A stretch of 33,918 nucleotides of DNA from an uncultured Clostridium sp. GTDB lineage: Bacteria; Bacillota; Clostridia; Clostridiales; Clostridiaceae. The notes beneath the pieces are model-generated. The model did not search any database, was not told the DNA's origin, and saw only the letters and a program-made list of their open reading frames with translations. The position numbers were made by a program, and so were the translations under genes. The stretch covers positions 1 to 33,918 of the forward strand of contig CAKVLD010000032.1 in the NCBI GenBank assembly GCA_934755305.1. Direction: 5' to 3'. Positions 8,301 through 16,362 of the stretch are shown one piece after another. Position 1 is the stretch's first letter. Every line of letters begins with the position of its first letter.

Positions 8301-8604
8301 TATTAACACCCCTTACTAAAGTTAACTCTATCTTTTCTTTAGAAGTTCTATAAGTTCTTAATACTGTATACTCTTCCTCTTCATATTTAACAAATTGCTC
8401 CTTATTATAATCAATAGTATTAACTTTAAGTACAATCTCAGGTTTTAAACCTACTGCTTGTGCCTGATAAAACTCTGAATATTTTACCGACTTTTCTTCA
8501 CAAAATATATAGTTTTTATTATAGATTATTTCTTTTACATGATCTCCAAAGTCATTATCTTTTTCTAAATAGCTGCCTAAGTAACAAATATTATCACTCC
8601 ACAT
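8284..8604 (-). CDS. Head closure / head-tail adaptor protein
   Basis: This protein of about 106 residues has a beta-barrel-like pattern (VGLKPEIVLKVNTIDYNKEQ, VKYEEEEYTVLRTYR, KIELTLVRG) typical of head-tail adaptors of the SPP1 gp16/HK97 gp7 type that close the portal channel after packaging. ATG 8604 is preferred because GTGGTGA sits 6 bases upstream; the frame is open to 8616. It overlaps the upstream connector gene by 11 bases. Confidence 0.78.
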   Translation of the reverse strand: MWSDNICYLGSYLEKDNDFGDHVKEIIYNKNYIFCEEKSVKYSEFYQAQAVGLKPEIVLKVNTIDYNKEQFVKYEEEEYTVLRTYRTSKEKIELTLVRGVNNVSAT

Positions 8605-8860
8605 TATAATCACCACACAAGGAAAGACTTACTTTAAGTGAATCATAACATTTTGTATATTTATCTGACTCACTATTATCAATACCATAATTAGCTTTAC
8701 AATAAAGTTTTACTGCTTGAATTATTAAAGGATCATCTTCCTTAATCCTATTTATTCCTGATATCTTCAAATCAATTTTACAAGCTTCTATTAAATCTAA
8801 AATATCCTCGTCAGTTACAGATGAGGATACTCTTAAGGCTAACTTTATCTTTTCTAACAT
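8594..8860 (-). CDS. Head-tail connector (gp6/gp15-like)
   Basis: This 88-residue helical protein begins MLEKIKLALRVSSSVTDEDI with LDLIEACKIDLKISGI and AVKLYCKANYG. That is the recognisable pattern of the HK97 gp6 / phage_connect_1 family, which forms the ring below the portal. It sits directly after the major capsid gene, the standard location. Confidence 0.88.
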   Translation of the reverse strand: MLEKIKLALRVSSSVTDEDILDLIEACKIDLKISGINRIKEDDPLIIQAVKLYCKANYGIDNSESDKYTKCYDSLKVSLSLCGDYNVE

Positions 8861-8877
8861 ATCTTATTACCTATAGA

Positions 8878-10125
8878 TTAACTATTACTTACTTCATCTG
8901 TTTTCTTAATTAGTGCAAAAGCCTTAGTACTTCTAACTCCACCATCTACAATGGCATAAGCTATATAATCTGTTTCTCTCTTTTTCTTATGATCTTCACT
9001 ATCTAAAGTAGCTTGTTTATTAATATTTGCATGATATCCTTTGTTTGCATCTCCAAGTAAAATAACTGAATCTGGTATACCATCATCTTCTTTTACTACC
9101 TTACCTAAAATAGTACCTACTCCCCCCTCTATTGGATTAGCTACAAAATATGGTCTATCGTTTTTATCTACTATATTTGCTATTTCACTCCATATTGTAG
9201 TTCCATTTGCATAAATGCAAGTACCATTTTTATAAGTACCTTTTATCTTTGACATAGCAGTAGTAAACTTAGCATAACTTAAAGGATCTTTAGTTGTATA
9301 AGTAATAACTTGTGGAGTATCTTTTTCTTTATTTAGAGTTGTAATTATTCCTGAAGGTTCAGGTTTAAAGTCTTCTCCATCTCCTGGTTTTCCTTTACCT
9401 TGAGATACTGCATATCCAAGAGCTGCCCCCATTTTTTCTACTAATTGTGATTGAATAAATGGTATAAATTCATCTGTAGCCATCTCTTTAAGTTTCCATG
9501 ATATTGTTATATCCCTAGATAACTCACAGCCATCTAAAGTTACATTTGCAAAAGTTTCTTTTCCATCTTCAGTTTCTGATTCTTCATCATACCATTTTGA
9601 ATCTGAAGAAGAATCAGATTTTAATAATGTGACTTTACCTGGTACTGTAGTCTTTAATACATCATTCCATAATGGATATTGTTCCCCTACTTCTTTCCAT
9701 ATACCAGTCATAACAGTTTCAGGAATTACTACTGCAGTATTTTCACTAGTATGAGTAAAGGCTTCATTTACCATTGTAAACACTTGATTTTCCTCTTCTG
9801 TTAGTTGCTTTCCTTGCATACTCTTTGCCCATGCATTTGTGTATATAGTATCTTTTTCCTCATCCTTTAAACCATCTGCATTAAAAGAATCAATAACAGT
9901 TCCCCCTCCTACTTGTACTGATTTATTATTAATATCTGTTATTACTGCATTATCTTTTAATGCATTTAAATTAGCTTGTTCTTTAGCTGCATTTTCAAAA
10001 TCTGTATCTAACTTTTCTATTTCTGCCTTTACAGAATTAAATTCTTCAAACTTATTCTCATTTAATAATCCTTGTGCCTTTTCAATTAGTGAGTTTCTTT
10101 GCTTTAAATATTGTTCTTTATTCAT
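8878..10125 (-). CDS. Major capsid protein, HK97 fold
   Basis: This 415-residue protein has an N-terminal coiled-coil delta domain (about residues 1-60, ending NLNALKDN) that acts as scaffold and is removed by the prohead protease. The HK97 core follows (TSENTAVVIPETVMTGIWKE, PLWNDVLKTTVPGKVTLLKS, SRDITISWKLKEMATDEFIP, GTCIYANGTTIWSEI, GDANKGYHANINK). The ATG overlaps the protease stop region, so protease and capsid are co-translated as usual in this family. Confidence 0.94.
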   Translation of the reverse strand: MNKEQYLKQRNSLIEKAQGLLNENKFEEFNSVKAEIEKLDTDFENAAKEQANLNALKDNAVITDINNKSVQVGGGTVIDSFNADGLKDEEKDTIYTNAWAKSMQGKQLTEEENQVFTMVNEAFTHTSENTAVVIPETVMTGIWKEVGEQYPLWNDVLKTTVPGKVTLLKSDSSSDSKWYDEESETEDGKETFANVTLDGCELSRDITISWKLKEMATDEFIPFIQSQLVEKMGAALGYAVSQGKGKPGDGEDFKPEPSGIITTLNKEKDTPQVITYTTKDPLSYAKFTTAMSKIKGTYKNGTCIYANGTTIWSEIANIVDKNDRPYFVANPIEGGVGTILGKVVKEDDGIPDSVILLGDANKGYHANINKQATLDSEDHKKKRETDYIAYAIVDGGVRSTKAFALIKKTDEVSNS

Positions 10126-10854
10126 TTAACATCTTCCCTTCATTTTTAACATTTCTAATTCTGCCTGTGCTTTTTGTCTAATAAAAAAATCAACCGTATT
10201 ATTTTCTGTAATAGGTTGACTTGAATTTATATTATTTAATTTATCTAATAACTCTTTAGGTATAGTGGAATATGAATTATAAAATGATTTCTTATTAAAA
10301 TTAGTAAAGGATACTTTATTATTTATATTGGTATCATCACTAAACATAATTTTATCAATCAATCCTAATTCCTTAGCTTTATCTGCAGTTAACCAAGTTT
10401 CATTATCCATTATTTTAAGAGCTTCCTCCCTGGTCATTCCTGTTTTATTCATATAAGCATTTGCAATAGTATCATTAGCATTTTTTAATACCTCTGACAT
10501 ATGGTCCATTGCTCTATAATCTCCACTAGCATTTGATGAAACATTATGAACCATCATTTGAGCTGTTGGGGACATTTCACAAAAACCTGCCATTGCAATT
10601 ACACTTGCTGCACTAGCTGCTAAACCAACTATTTTTATATTTACTTGACCACCATATGATCTAAGTTCTGAATATATTTCAGATGCAGCAAATACTGAAC
10701 CTCCTGGACTATTTATTTTCAAAGTTATACCTTCACCATTAGCTTCTTTAAGTTTACTTATTACGTTCTTTGGACTTGTATAATTCCAGCCAATCCAATC
10801 ATATATCCATTGTGAGTCATCTTCTATAATGTCTCCTTTTATATCTATATCCAT
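10126..10854 (-). CDS. ClpP-type prohead maturation protease
   Basis: This 242-residue serine protease of the S14/ClpP-like family matures the prohead by cutting the capsid delta domain. Visible features are ITLKINSPGGSVFAASEIYS, the catalytic Ser in GLAASAASVIAMAG, the catalytic His in MMVHNVSSNASG and a C-terminal DNETWLTADKAKELGLID segment. It lies between portal and capsid, the standard order in HK97-like phages of Firmicutes. Confidence 0.93.
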   Translation of the reverse strand: MDIDIKGDIIEDDSQWIYDWIGWNYTSPKNVISKLKEANGEGITLKINSPGGSVFAASEIYSELRSYGGQVNIKIVGLAASAASVIAMAGFCEMSPTAQMMVHNVSSNASGDYRAMDHMSEVLKNANDTIANAYMNKTGMTREEALKIMDNETWLTADKAKELGLIDKIMFSDDTNINNKVSFTNFNKKSFYNSYSTIPKELLDKLNNINSSQPITENNTVDFFIRQKAQAELEMLKMKGRC

Positions 10855-10866
10855 CTTTTCACCCCT

Positions 10867-12396
10867 TTAAATATCTTCTACATTTAATGCTTTATCATCA
10901 ATGTAACAATCTACTGATATCTTTCTTGGATCTGTTCCATATTCATTTATAGTATCTTCTAAGTTTTCATTTATGGCATCAAACTCTAGACCTCTCTTAG
11001 AACACCACTCAATAGCATTATCTAACTCTTCACCAGTTCTACAAGTCCAAAGAATCAGTTTATTGCCATCTTCTTTTAAACTTTTAACATAATCTATTAC
11101 CTCTTCCTTTGCTTCACCTATCTTTGGATAAATATTTTTACATAGTGTTCCATCAAAATCTATGGCATACACTTTTTCCTCTTTCTTATTTGAAATCTTA
11201 GTTAAATTGACAAAGCTTTTTTTATTTCTAAAAGTAGCTTTATTATTAACTGTTCCTGTATCTTTTCTAAGTAATAACTTATCTCCATTTTCTACAGGAG
11301 GTAGATTTAAAACTTCTCTCCATTCATTAGGTGTCATTGCTCCTCTATCTACCATTGCTTGTAATTCAAGTTTAGTAGACATTGATGCATACTGAAGGTT
11401 ATTAGCTGTATACATTATTTTATTACCAAAACCTCGCTCTCTCCTTGTAAATATTTTTCTTGTAACTTCATTACTAAGCTTCATGGCTATAGGTTCAATT
11501 TTACTTTCATAATAAGCATTCCACTCATCTTCATTAAATGTACTTTGTACAATCTTATCATTAGTATTAAAAAAGGAATAAAGCCTTTTTGTAGTTCTAT
11601 CCATTACTGCTGCATTTGGTACATAATCTTTAGGATCTATTTGTTTTGCATCTGCTTTACTATCAACACCTGCTACTCCTGTCCCATCTTCTACATTTAA
11701 GAAACTCTTTGCAAACTTTTCTGTTTCCTTTGTTATGTCTTCAGGTCTCATAGTAGTATTGAATTTTAGTAACCATCTTATTATGCTACTGTTCTTTATA
11801 GCTTTTATAATACCTTGGTCAGTTGTTGATACTACTTCCATTAAGGGAAGTATATTCTCTCTTGGACTTGTACCAAAAATATCATTTTCATTGTAATCCT
11901 GTCTTATATGAATTATGTCTTTATAAGGATAGGTTACTGTCTTACCATTTCTATTAGTGAACTTCAAATATAATAAACCTTCCTTATCATATTTTGCCTC
12001 TGCTGATATGCATGGAATATTGTACAATTCACATGGTAAGTCGTTTGCATCTCTTACTATTAGTGCAAAGGCATTATTATTTAGTTCTAATTGAGTAGCT
12101 AGTTTTTCTTGGAAGTCCTGTCCTGTTGTATATGGATTAGGTTCTTCTAGTAAAAATCTTATATATGCTTCAGGATTAACTTTAAATGTATTGTTTATTT
12201 TATCATCTCTTATATGTTGAGGTACTAACTTTCCTATTGCTCTTGCTTGTGGTCTTATACATGCTCTTACTATGTCTGATTTATATAGTTTACCATTAAA
12301 GGCATAGAAGCCATTTCCTCTGTCTTCTATTAGTTCGTATCTTACTACTGAAGAACTTTTATTGAAGAGTTTTTTTATAAAATTTATTTTTCTCAC
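10867..12396 (-). CDS. Portal protein fused to a C-terminal HAD-type phosphatase domain
   Basis: This 509-residue protein is read as two parts. Residues 1-~385 are an HK97-type portal (SDIVRACIRPQARAIGKLVP, LLEEPNPYTTGQDFQEKLAT, HIRQDYNENDIFGTSPRENI, GAMTPNEWREVLNLPPVENGD). Residues ~409-509 are a HAD domain with motif I DFDGTLC (Asp413, Asp415), motif II ILWTCRTG (Thr451) and motif IV IDDKA (Asp500, Asp501). The spacing and EAIEWC-RGLEF-like stretch resemble the BT0820 family. Portal C-termini usually point into the capsid, so up to twelve copies would line the DNA channel. The start is uncertain: GTG 12396 lies within the AGGAGGTG site, and in-frame ATA 12387 is 8 bases after it. Confidence 0.88.
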   Translation of the reverse strand: MRKINFIKKLFNKSSSVVRYELIEDRGNGFYAFNGKLYKSDIVRACIRPQARAIGKLVPQHIRDDKINNTFKVNPEAYIRFLLEEPNPYTTGQDFQEKLATQLELNNNAFALIVRDANDLPCELYNIPCISAEAKYDKEGLLYLKFTNRNGKTVTYPYKDIIHIRQDYNENDIFGTSPRENILPLMEVVSTTDQGIIKAIKNSSIIRWLLKFNTTMRPEDITKETEKFAKSFLNVEDGTGVAGVDSKADAKQIDPKDYVPNAAVMDRTTKRLYSFFNTNDKIVQSTFNEDEWNAYYESKIEPIAMKLSNEVTRKIFTRRERGFGNKIMYTANNLQYASMSTKLELQAMVDRGAMTPNEWREVLNLPPVENGDKLLLRKDTGTVNNKATFRNKKSFVNLTKISNKKEEKVYAIDFDGTLCKNIYPKIGEAKEEVIDYVKSLKEDGNKLILWTCRTGEELDNAIEWCSKRGLEFDAINENLEDTINEYGTDPRKISVDCYIDDKALNVEDI

Positions 12397-12409
12397 CTCC
12401 TTTCATGGG

Positions 12410-12449
12410 AATAATAAAAGTAGTTACTATACCTTTTAGCAACTACTCG
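12410..12449 (-). terminator. Intrinsic terminator after the terL-portal cargo gene
   Basis: On the minus strand a stem of about 11 bp with one wobble (AGTAGTTGCTA / TAGTAACTACT, loop AAAAGGTA) is followed by TTTTATTATT. It lies just after the cargo gene and before the portal ribosome-binding site, so that gene forms a separate transcription unit. Late transcription would need to read through it. Confidence 0.65.
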
Positions 12450-12464
12450 TTCTAACTTTGAATA

Positions 12465-13103
12465 TCATTCTAAATTTAATAAACTTTTATTTATATTAAT
12501 TAATATGGTTTTTTCATCTAAATTTCCTTTATCATAGTCTACATAAAGACTTCGTCCTGACTCTAGATGACTTTCCCATTCATCTAATAAATTAAGATAA
12601 AGCGTATCAATGTACTCATCATCAAATTCACGACCAACATATCCATTCAATGCAATAAAACTCTCATTTCTAACTGCATATTTATGATAAGCAATAAAAT
12701 CTTTATCACGATTTATATTTTTTAGTTTTAAATATCCATCAAAATCTACGTACAATGCATTATTTACTTTATCATCTCCATCTTTTAAAACCTTTCGTAA
12801 CTCATCTCTCTTAAATATATGTGGTCTTGTTTTCCTATGAACTAAAATTTCAAAAATATATTTTTTTTCATCACATAGCTTAAATGATCCATATGGGCTT
12901 GTACTACACTTTATACCATTAATTATTTGCTCATCATTAGCTTTTAACCATCTAACTGCATCATTATGATTATAAAATATCATATCTGTATTTTCATTAT
13001 AATTATGAAAATCATCAATTTTTTGCCAAGAACCATCTTTTTTCAACCTATAATTTTGTTTTAAACCTAATAAATAATTATAACTTGTTATTGTAAAAAT
13101 CAT
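12465..13103 (-). CDS. Unknown cargo protein between terL and portal
   Basis: I do not recognise this 212-residue protein. ATG 13103 is chosen for the AAGGAGTGAT site upstream; the frame itself is open to 13160. It is soluble, rich in Tyr/Asp/Asn/Lys, with no membrane segment. Noticeable stretches are WQKIDDFHNYNENTDMIFYN, FEILVHRKTRPHIFKRDELR, NNALYVDFDGYLKLKNINRD and LLDEWESHLESGRSLYVDYD. It has its own -10/-35 and a terminator and splits terL from portal, which are normally adjacent. That layout fits a lysogenically expressed cargo gene, but nothing in the sequence gives its function. Confidence 0.75.
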   Translation of the reverse strand: MIFTITSYNYLLGLKQNYRLKKDGSWQKIDDFHNYNENTDMIFYNHNDAVRWLKANDEQIINGIKCSTSPYGSFKLCDEKKYIFEILVHRKTRPHIFKRDELRKVLKDGDDKVNNALYVDFDGYLKLKNINRDKDFIAYHKYAVRNESFIALNGYVGREFDDEYIDTLYLNLLDEWESHLESGRSLYVDYDKGNLDEKTILININKSLLNLE

Positions 13104-13124
13104 ATCAATCACTCCTTTAGTAAA

Positions 13125-13153
13125 ATTATAACATAATAACCATTTATGTTCAT
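13125..13153 (-). promoter_or_regulatory. Promoter of the terL-portal cargo gene
   Basis: On the minus strand, a perfect TATAAT (13130-13125) has a weak ATGAAC -35 (13153-13148) 17 bases upstream. The ribosome-binding site follows within about 10 bases of the expected start point, so the leader would be very short. Confidence 0.55.
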
Positions 13154-13169
13154 AAAACAACTTGACTAT

Positions 13170-13198
13170 CTATAAATTTACAATTTTACAATTTATAG
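13170..13198. repeat. 9-bp inverted repeat between terL and cargo promoter
   Basis: CTATAAATT and AATTTATAG are perfect inverted arms separated by 11 bases, lying just upstream of the cargo promoter and downstream of the terL stop. It could be an operator for that promoter or a weak AT-only terminator. There is no clear T-run on the minus strand. Confidence 0.45.
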
Positions 13199-13242
13199 TT
13201 TTAAATATAATCTCAATATATTGAATAATCACAATAAAAAGC

Positions 13243-14904
13243 TTATATCATATTCTCATATTCACTTTCCTTATCCTTCAAAACAACATACCCAATAATC
13301 TTAGAAACTCCACCATCAATTCTTTTTCGAGCATCTTGCCCTTTAATGGGCTGAATATTTCCATTAATATCTGTCTTAACTTGTAAGTTACTAAAACACC
13401 ATTTATCAATAGGATTATTATTATAAATAATTTTATCAGCCTCTAAATCTGCTTTCATTTCCTTCATAGGAGCTGACAAAGTTTTTACTCCTTGCCTTAC
13501 TGGAATCATACTATTAGAACCAAATTCATCTTTATATGCTTTTAATAAAGAATCATCTACATGCCAAGGATCATATCCAATCCAAGGAATATATATGTCA
13601 TATTCATCTTTCATTGACTTAAACCATTCTAACATATCATATTTATTAACCTTATTACCTGGACATACCCTTATAAGTCCTTGCTGTTCCCATAATTTAT
13701 ATGGTACTTGATCCTCTTCTTTATTTGTTTCTAATAAATTTAGCTTTTCTTCAGGAATCCAATACATAGATAAAATATAAATATTATCATCATCTCTTCT
13801 TTTACATATAACATTAGCTGATGCTAAGTCAGTAGTTTCTGCCAAATCAAAACATCCAATACCATAACGGAATCCCATTTCTTTAACATTAAATGTTTTT
13901 TCATTATTAAGTTGGTCATACCTAAGCCAAGCACTAGCACTATTTTCTTTCATGTTAAAATCTTTTACCATAACTGTGGCTTTAAATGCTAGATCATTCT
14001 TCGCTTTATTGACATTACCTCTTAAATAATCCCACTTCTTAATACAACCAAGTCCAGGATTAGCCTTTATCCAACATTCTTCTTTATCCCATTCTGACTT
14101 ATCATCTAATTCATATATAAAAGCTATAAACCTCAAATCAATTATTTTTCCATCAAGAACACCACAAGCATAATCATATTGAGAATCAAAAATATTATCT
14201 CTTATAAATCCATTTGTGGTTATACAATTTAATAATGGCTGATTTCTACTTCCCATAGATTGTTTCATAAGGTCATAAAGATCACGATTTTTAATTGCTG
14301 CTAACTCATCAATAGTAACCATATGTGAATTTAGTCCATCAAGTCCATTTGTATTACTTGATAAGGCTTGTATACTTCCATAATTAAATGGTATATATAA
14401 ATCTGATTTCCTTTTCCTTATATGCTTACTTAAATCCTTAGACTGCTGAACCATCTTCCAACATTCATTCCACCCTTTATTAGCTTGTTCTTTCTTAGTT
14501 GCAACATTATAAACTTCAGGAGAACCTTCACCATCACCTACTCCCATGTATAATTCATCACATGCAAGTTCTGTTGTCTTTCCATTCTTACGTCCTCTTA
14601 TGTCTAATACCTCCTGGTATTGTCTAAAGCCTGTCTTTTCATCTATAAAGCCAAAAACTGCTTGATGCTTAGCTTTCTGAAATAGCATAAGTTCAATATT
14701 TGACCCTAGCTTCCCCTGGCTTTGCTTACAAAAAGTTTCTATAAACTCAATAGGCCTATTTGCACTTTCTAAGTCGAATATAAAATTACCCTGCTTATTA
14801 TAAAGCTTGTCCACAAGCATTGTATAAACTTGTTTAATTCTATGACATGCAACAATATCACCTGACATTATTTTTTCATAATATTCTTCTATATAAGTTT
14901 TCAC
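13243..14904 (-). CDS. terL: Terminase large subunit (HK97-like)
   Basis: This 553-residue packaging motor has an N-terminal ATPase followed by an RNase-H-like nuclease. The ATPase region shows IELMLFQKAKHQAVFGFID and the adenine/Walker A-like stretch LDIRGRKNGKTTELACDELY. A Walker B-like segment is GLNSHMVTIDELAAIKN. The nuclease region begins with GIGCFDLAETTDLASANVIC (first acidic residue) and contains IYIPWIGYDPWHVDDSLLKA (second) and RKRIDGGVSKIIGYVVLKD (distal acidic residue). The ATG overlaps the small-subunit stop by 4 bases. Length and motifs fit the Terminase_1 (HK97) type used by cos-packaging phages. Confidence 0.95.
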   Translation of the reverse strand: MKTYIEEYYEKIMSGDIVACHRIKQVYTMLVDKLYNKQGNFIFDLESANRPIEFIETFCKQSQGKLGSNIELMLFQKAKHQAVFGFIDEKTGFRQYQEVLDIRGRKNGKTTELACDELYMGVGDGEGSPEVYNVATKKEQANKGWNECWKMVQQSKDLSKHIRKRKSDLYIPFNYGSIQALSSNTNGLDGLNSHMVTIDELAAIKNRDLYDLMKQSMGSRNQPLLNCITTNGFIRDNIFDSQYDYACGVLDGKIIDLRFIAFIYELDDKSEWDKEECWIKANPGLGCIKKWDYLRGNVNKAKNDLAFKATVMVKDFNMKENSASAWLRYDQLNNEKTFNVKEMGFRYGIGCFDLAETTDLASANVICKRRDDDNIYILSMYWIPEEKLNLLETNKEEDQVPYKLWEQQGLIRVCPGNKVNKYDMLEWFKSMKDEYDIYIPWIGYDPWHVDDSLLKAYKDEFGSNSMIPVRQGVKTLSAPMKEMKADLEADKIIYNNNPIDKWCFSNLQVKTDINGNIQPIKGQDARKRIDGGVSKIIGYVVLKDKESEYENMI

Positions 14905-15272
14905 TTAAAATTCTTTCCCTTCTTTACAAAGGCCATAAGCTTATCCTCTTCTTCCTTCTTCTCTTCAGGTGGCAGAAGATCTATAAGTTGTTTCATAACT
15001 TGAGAATATCTTTGTATAAAAGTAGTATATTGTTTTACCTCTGGTCTTTCCCTATTAAACTTTTGTTCACCTTGTTCAAATAATTCTGTTAATCCATTTT
15101 TGCTTATATCTATTCTTAACTCTTCTAAGGTTAACTTCATAAATGCAGCTTCATTAATTAATCCTTCTAGAATCTTTGCCTTATCTTTATTAAATTCTTT
15201 GTATAACTTCTTAATTCTATTTACTTCTTGTTTAATTTTCTTTTCTTTTTCTAATTGTTCGTATATCTCCAA
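14901..15272 (-). CDS. terS: Terminase small subunit (P27-like)
   Basis: This 123-residue helical protein with a P27-type pattern (KAKILEGLINEAAFMKLTLE, IDISKNGLTELFEQGEQKFN, YTTFIQRYSQVMKQLIDLLP) recognises the packaging start site and feeds DNA to the large subunit. TTG 15272 is chosen because GGAGGGGGG lies 6 bases upstream; the frame is open to an ATG at 15293 that lies before that site. The last codons overlap the terL start. Confidence 0.85.
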   Translation of the reverse strand: MEIYEQLEKEKKIKQEVNRIKKLYKEFNKDKAKILEGLINEAAFMKLTLEELRIDISKNGLTELFEQGEQKFNRERPEVKQYTTFIQRYSQVMKQLIDLLPPEEKKEEEDKLMAFVKKGKNFK

Positions 15273-15293
15273 AAATATACCCCCCTCCCTCAA

Positions 15294-15374
15294 AAAAATT
15301 TTTCTTTGGAGGAAAATTCATGTCCTACTCCAACGGTCTTCCTTGAAGTTCCCCATAAAATTTTTAAGGGGGGA
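15294..15374. other. GC-rich gap between HNH gene and terS; candidate cos site
   Basis: These 81 bases carry no gene. The central 31 bases (15323-15353) are about 55% G+C, strikingly high for this AT-rich region. In HK97-like phages an HNH protein encoded beside terminase acts with it to cut cos, and cos lies close to terS. Position and composition suit a cos site, but no cut position can be read from sequence alone. Confidence 0.35.
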
Positions 15375-16106
15375 TTATGGTTCATAATTTGCAAACCATT
15401 TATTAATAATAATTTTCTCCAAAGTTTTATCTTTTCTTGTCTTATCCATGTAAGCTTGATTTAAACATTCACTAATTGTTTTATCTATAAAAACTAATTC
15501 AGCTCCTAACCTTTCTGCTAGCTCCTTCCTTTGTTTTTTCTTAGGTAATGAAGCTATTATCCATATTGCTTTAGCATTAACATCATTATCTTCTATTCTT
15601 TTGTATATATAATCTCTAATACCTATTGAAACATCTAGTAAGTTATCAGTTTCATATGTCCTATCCTCCATGCTTATAGCCTGTTTAATTAAGTCTAAAT
15701 CAACAACTAAATCACCTACTTCTCTATGCTTTCTTACATATGTTGTCTTACCCGAACCTGGTGAACCATATACTATATATTTCTTCATTGGTACTAAGTT
15801 ACCACTATCATCAAAGTAATAACCATTAGATGTAGCTCTTTTCCTTTTATTTAAACTCTTTGCTAAAGGATTAGTATCTTTATGTTTTAGGAAATGACAA
15901 TTCTTACACAATAAAATTAAATTATCTTCACCTAAAGTTATATTTGAGTCTGTAATATTTTCAGGTGTAAGAAATTCAATGTGATGTACCTCTTCACCAG
16001 GCCCTCCACATTCTGCACATATTCCATTAAACTTATGATAAATATAATCTCTACAATCCTTCCATGCTTTACTCCTATAAAAGCTCTTTGCAAACTCTCT
16101 CGCCAT
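15375..16106 (-). CDS. HNH endonuclease fused to a P-loop polynucleotide-kinase-like domain
   Basis: This 243-residue protein has two domains. Residues ~18-77 are an HNH/McrA-type nuclease with a zinc-knuckle pair (CAEC and CKNC), the VHHIEFLTP motif and DNLILLCKNCHFLKH. Residues ~108-243 are an AAA_33/zeta-like P-loop kinase with Walker A GSPGSGKTT, a VVDLDLIKQ acidic segment in the place used by T4 Pnk for the substrate hydroxyl, and a Lys/Arg-rich lid region. HNH proteins next to terminase assist cos cleavage in HK97-type phages. The added kinase could rephosphorylate 5' ends. It lies immediately before terS. The substrate is inferred; a nucleotide or protein target is possible. Confidence 0.88.
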   Translation of the reverse strand: MAREFAKSFYRSKAWKDCRDYIYHKFNGICAECGGPGEEVHHIEFLTPENITDSNITLGEDNLILLCKNCHFLKHKDTNPLAKSLNKRKRATSNGYYFDDSGNLVPMKKYIVYGSPGSGKTTYVRKHREVGDLVVDLDLIKQAISMEDRTYETDNLLDVSIGIRDYIYKRIEDNDVNAKAIWIIASLPKKKQRKELAERLGAELVFIDKTISECLNQAYMDKTRKDKTLEKIIINKWFANYEP

Positions 16107-16231
16107 TCACTCACCTCTTCCAAACGCTTGGACTTTTTATATTTTTATTGCTCAAAAAAGCTTAAAAATATATATTATTTTTGCCAAACTATTCTTTAAA
16201 AACATAAAAATAATGTTCGTATTTTTAATTT

Positions 16232-16266
16232 TGAATGTTTAATTTATATGGAGAATCAAACATTCA
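16232..16266. repeat. 9-bp inverted repeat in the gap before the late operon
   Basis: TGAATGTTT and AAACATTCA are perfect inverted arms with a 17-base AT-rich spacer, about 100 bases after the stop of the small tyrosine recombinase. The 256-base gap 16107-16362 holds no gene and should contain the late-operon promoter. The repeat could be a recombinase core site, a binding site for the late regulator, or a stem-loop. No T-run follows on the minus strand. Confidence 0.45.
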
Positions 16267-16362
16267 TAAATCTAAAACTCTACTAATATATGTCTTAATT
16301 TTTATCTCTTGAATATCTACTGTGTAAAAAATAAAACATTTAATTAGTAAAAAAGAAAAATA

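Noticed and set aside
1521..11395. Several plus-strand open frames of 60-130 codons opposite the head and tail genes
   Set aside because: They lie antisense to clear structural genes, lack ribosome-binding sites, and have the Leu/Phe/Ser-rich composition typical of antisense frames in AT-rich genes.
14847..15464. Overlapping plus-strand frames across terS and the HNH gene
   Set aside because: No initiation sites and only antisense composition; the minus-strand genes are unambiguous.
15938..16123. Alternative minus-strand frame overlapping the HNH gene start
   Set aside because: It shares the ribosome-binding region but has no domain, while the other frame encodes a clear HNH-kinase.
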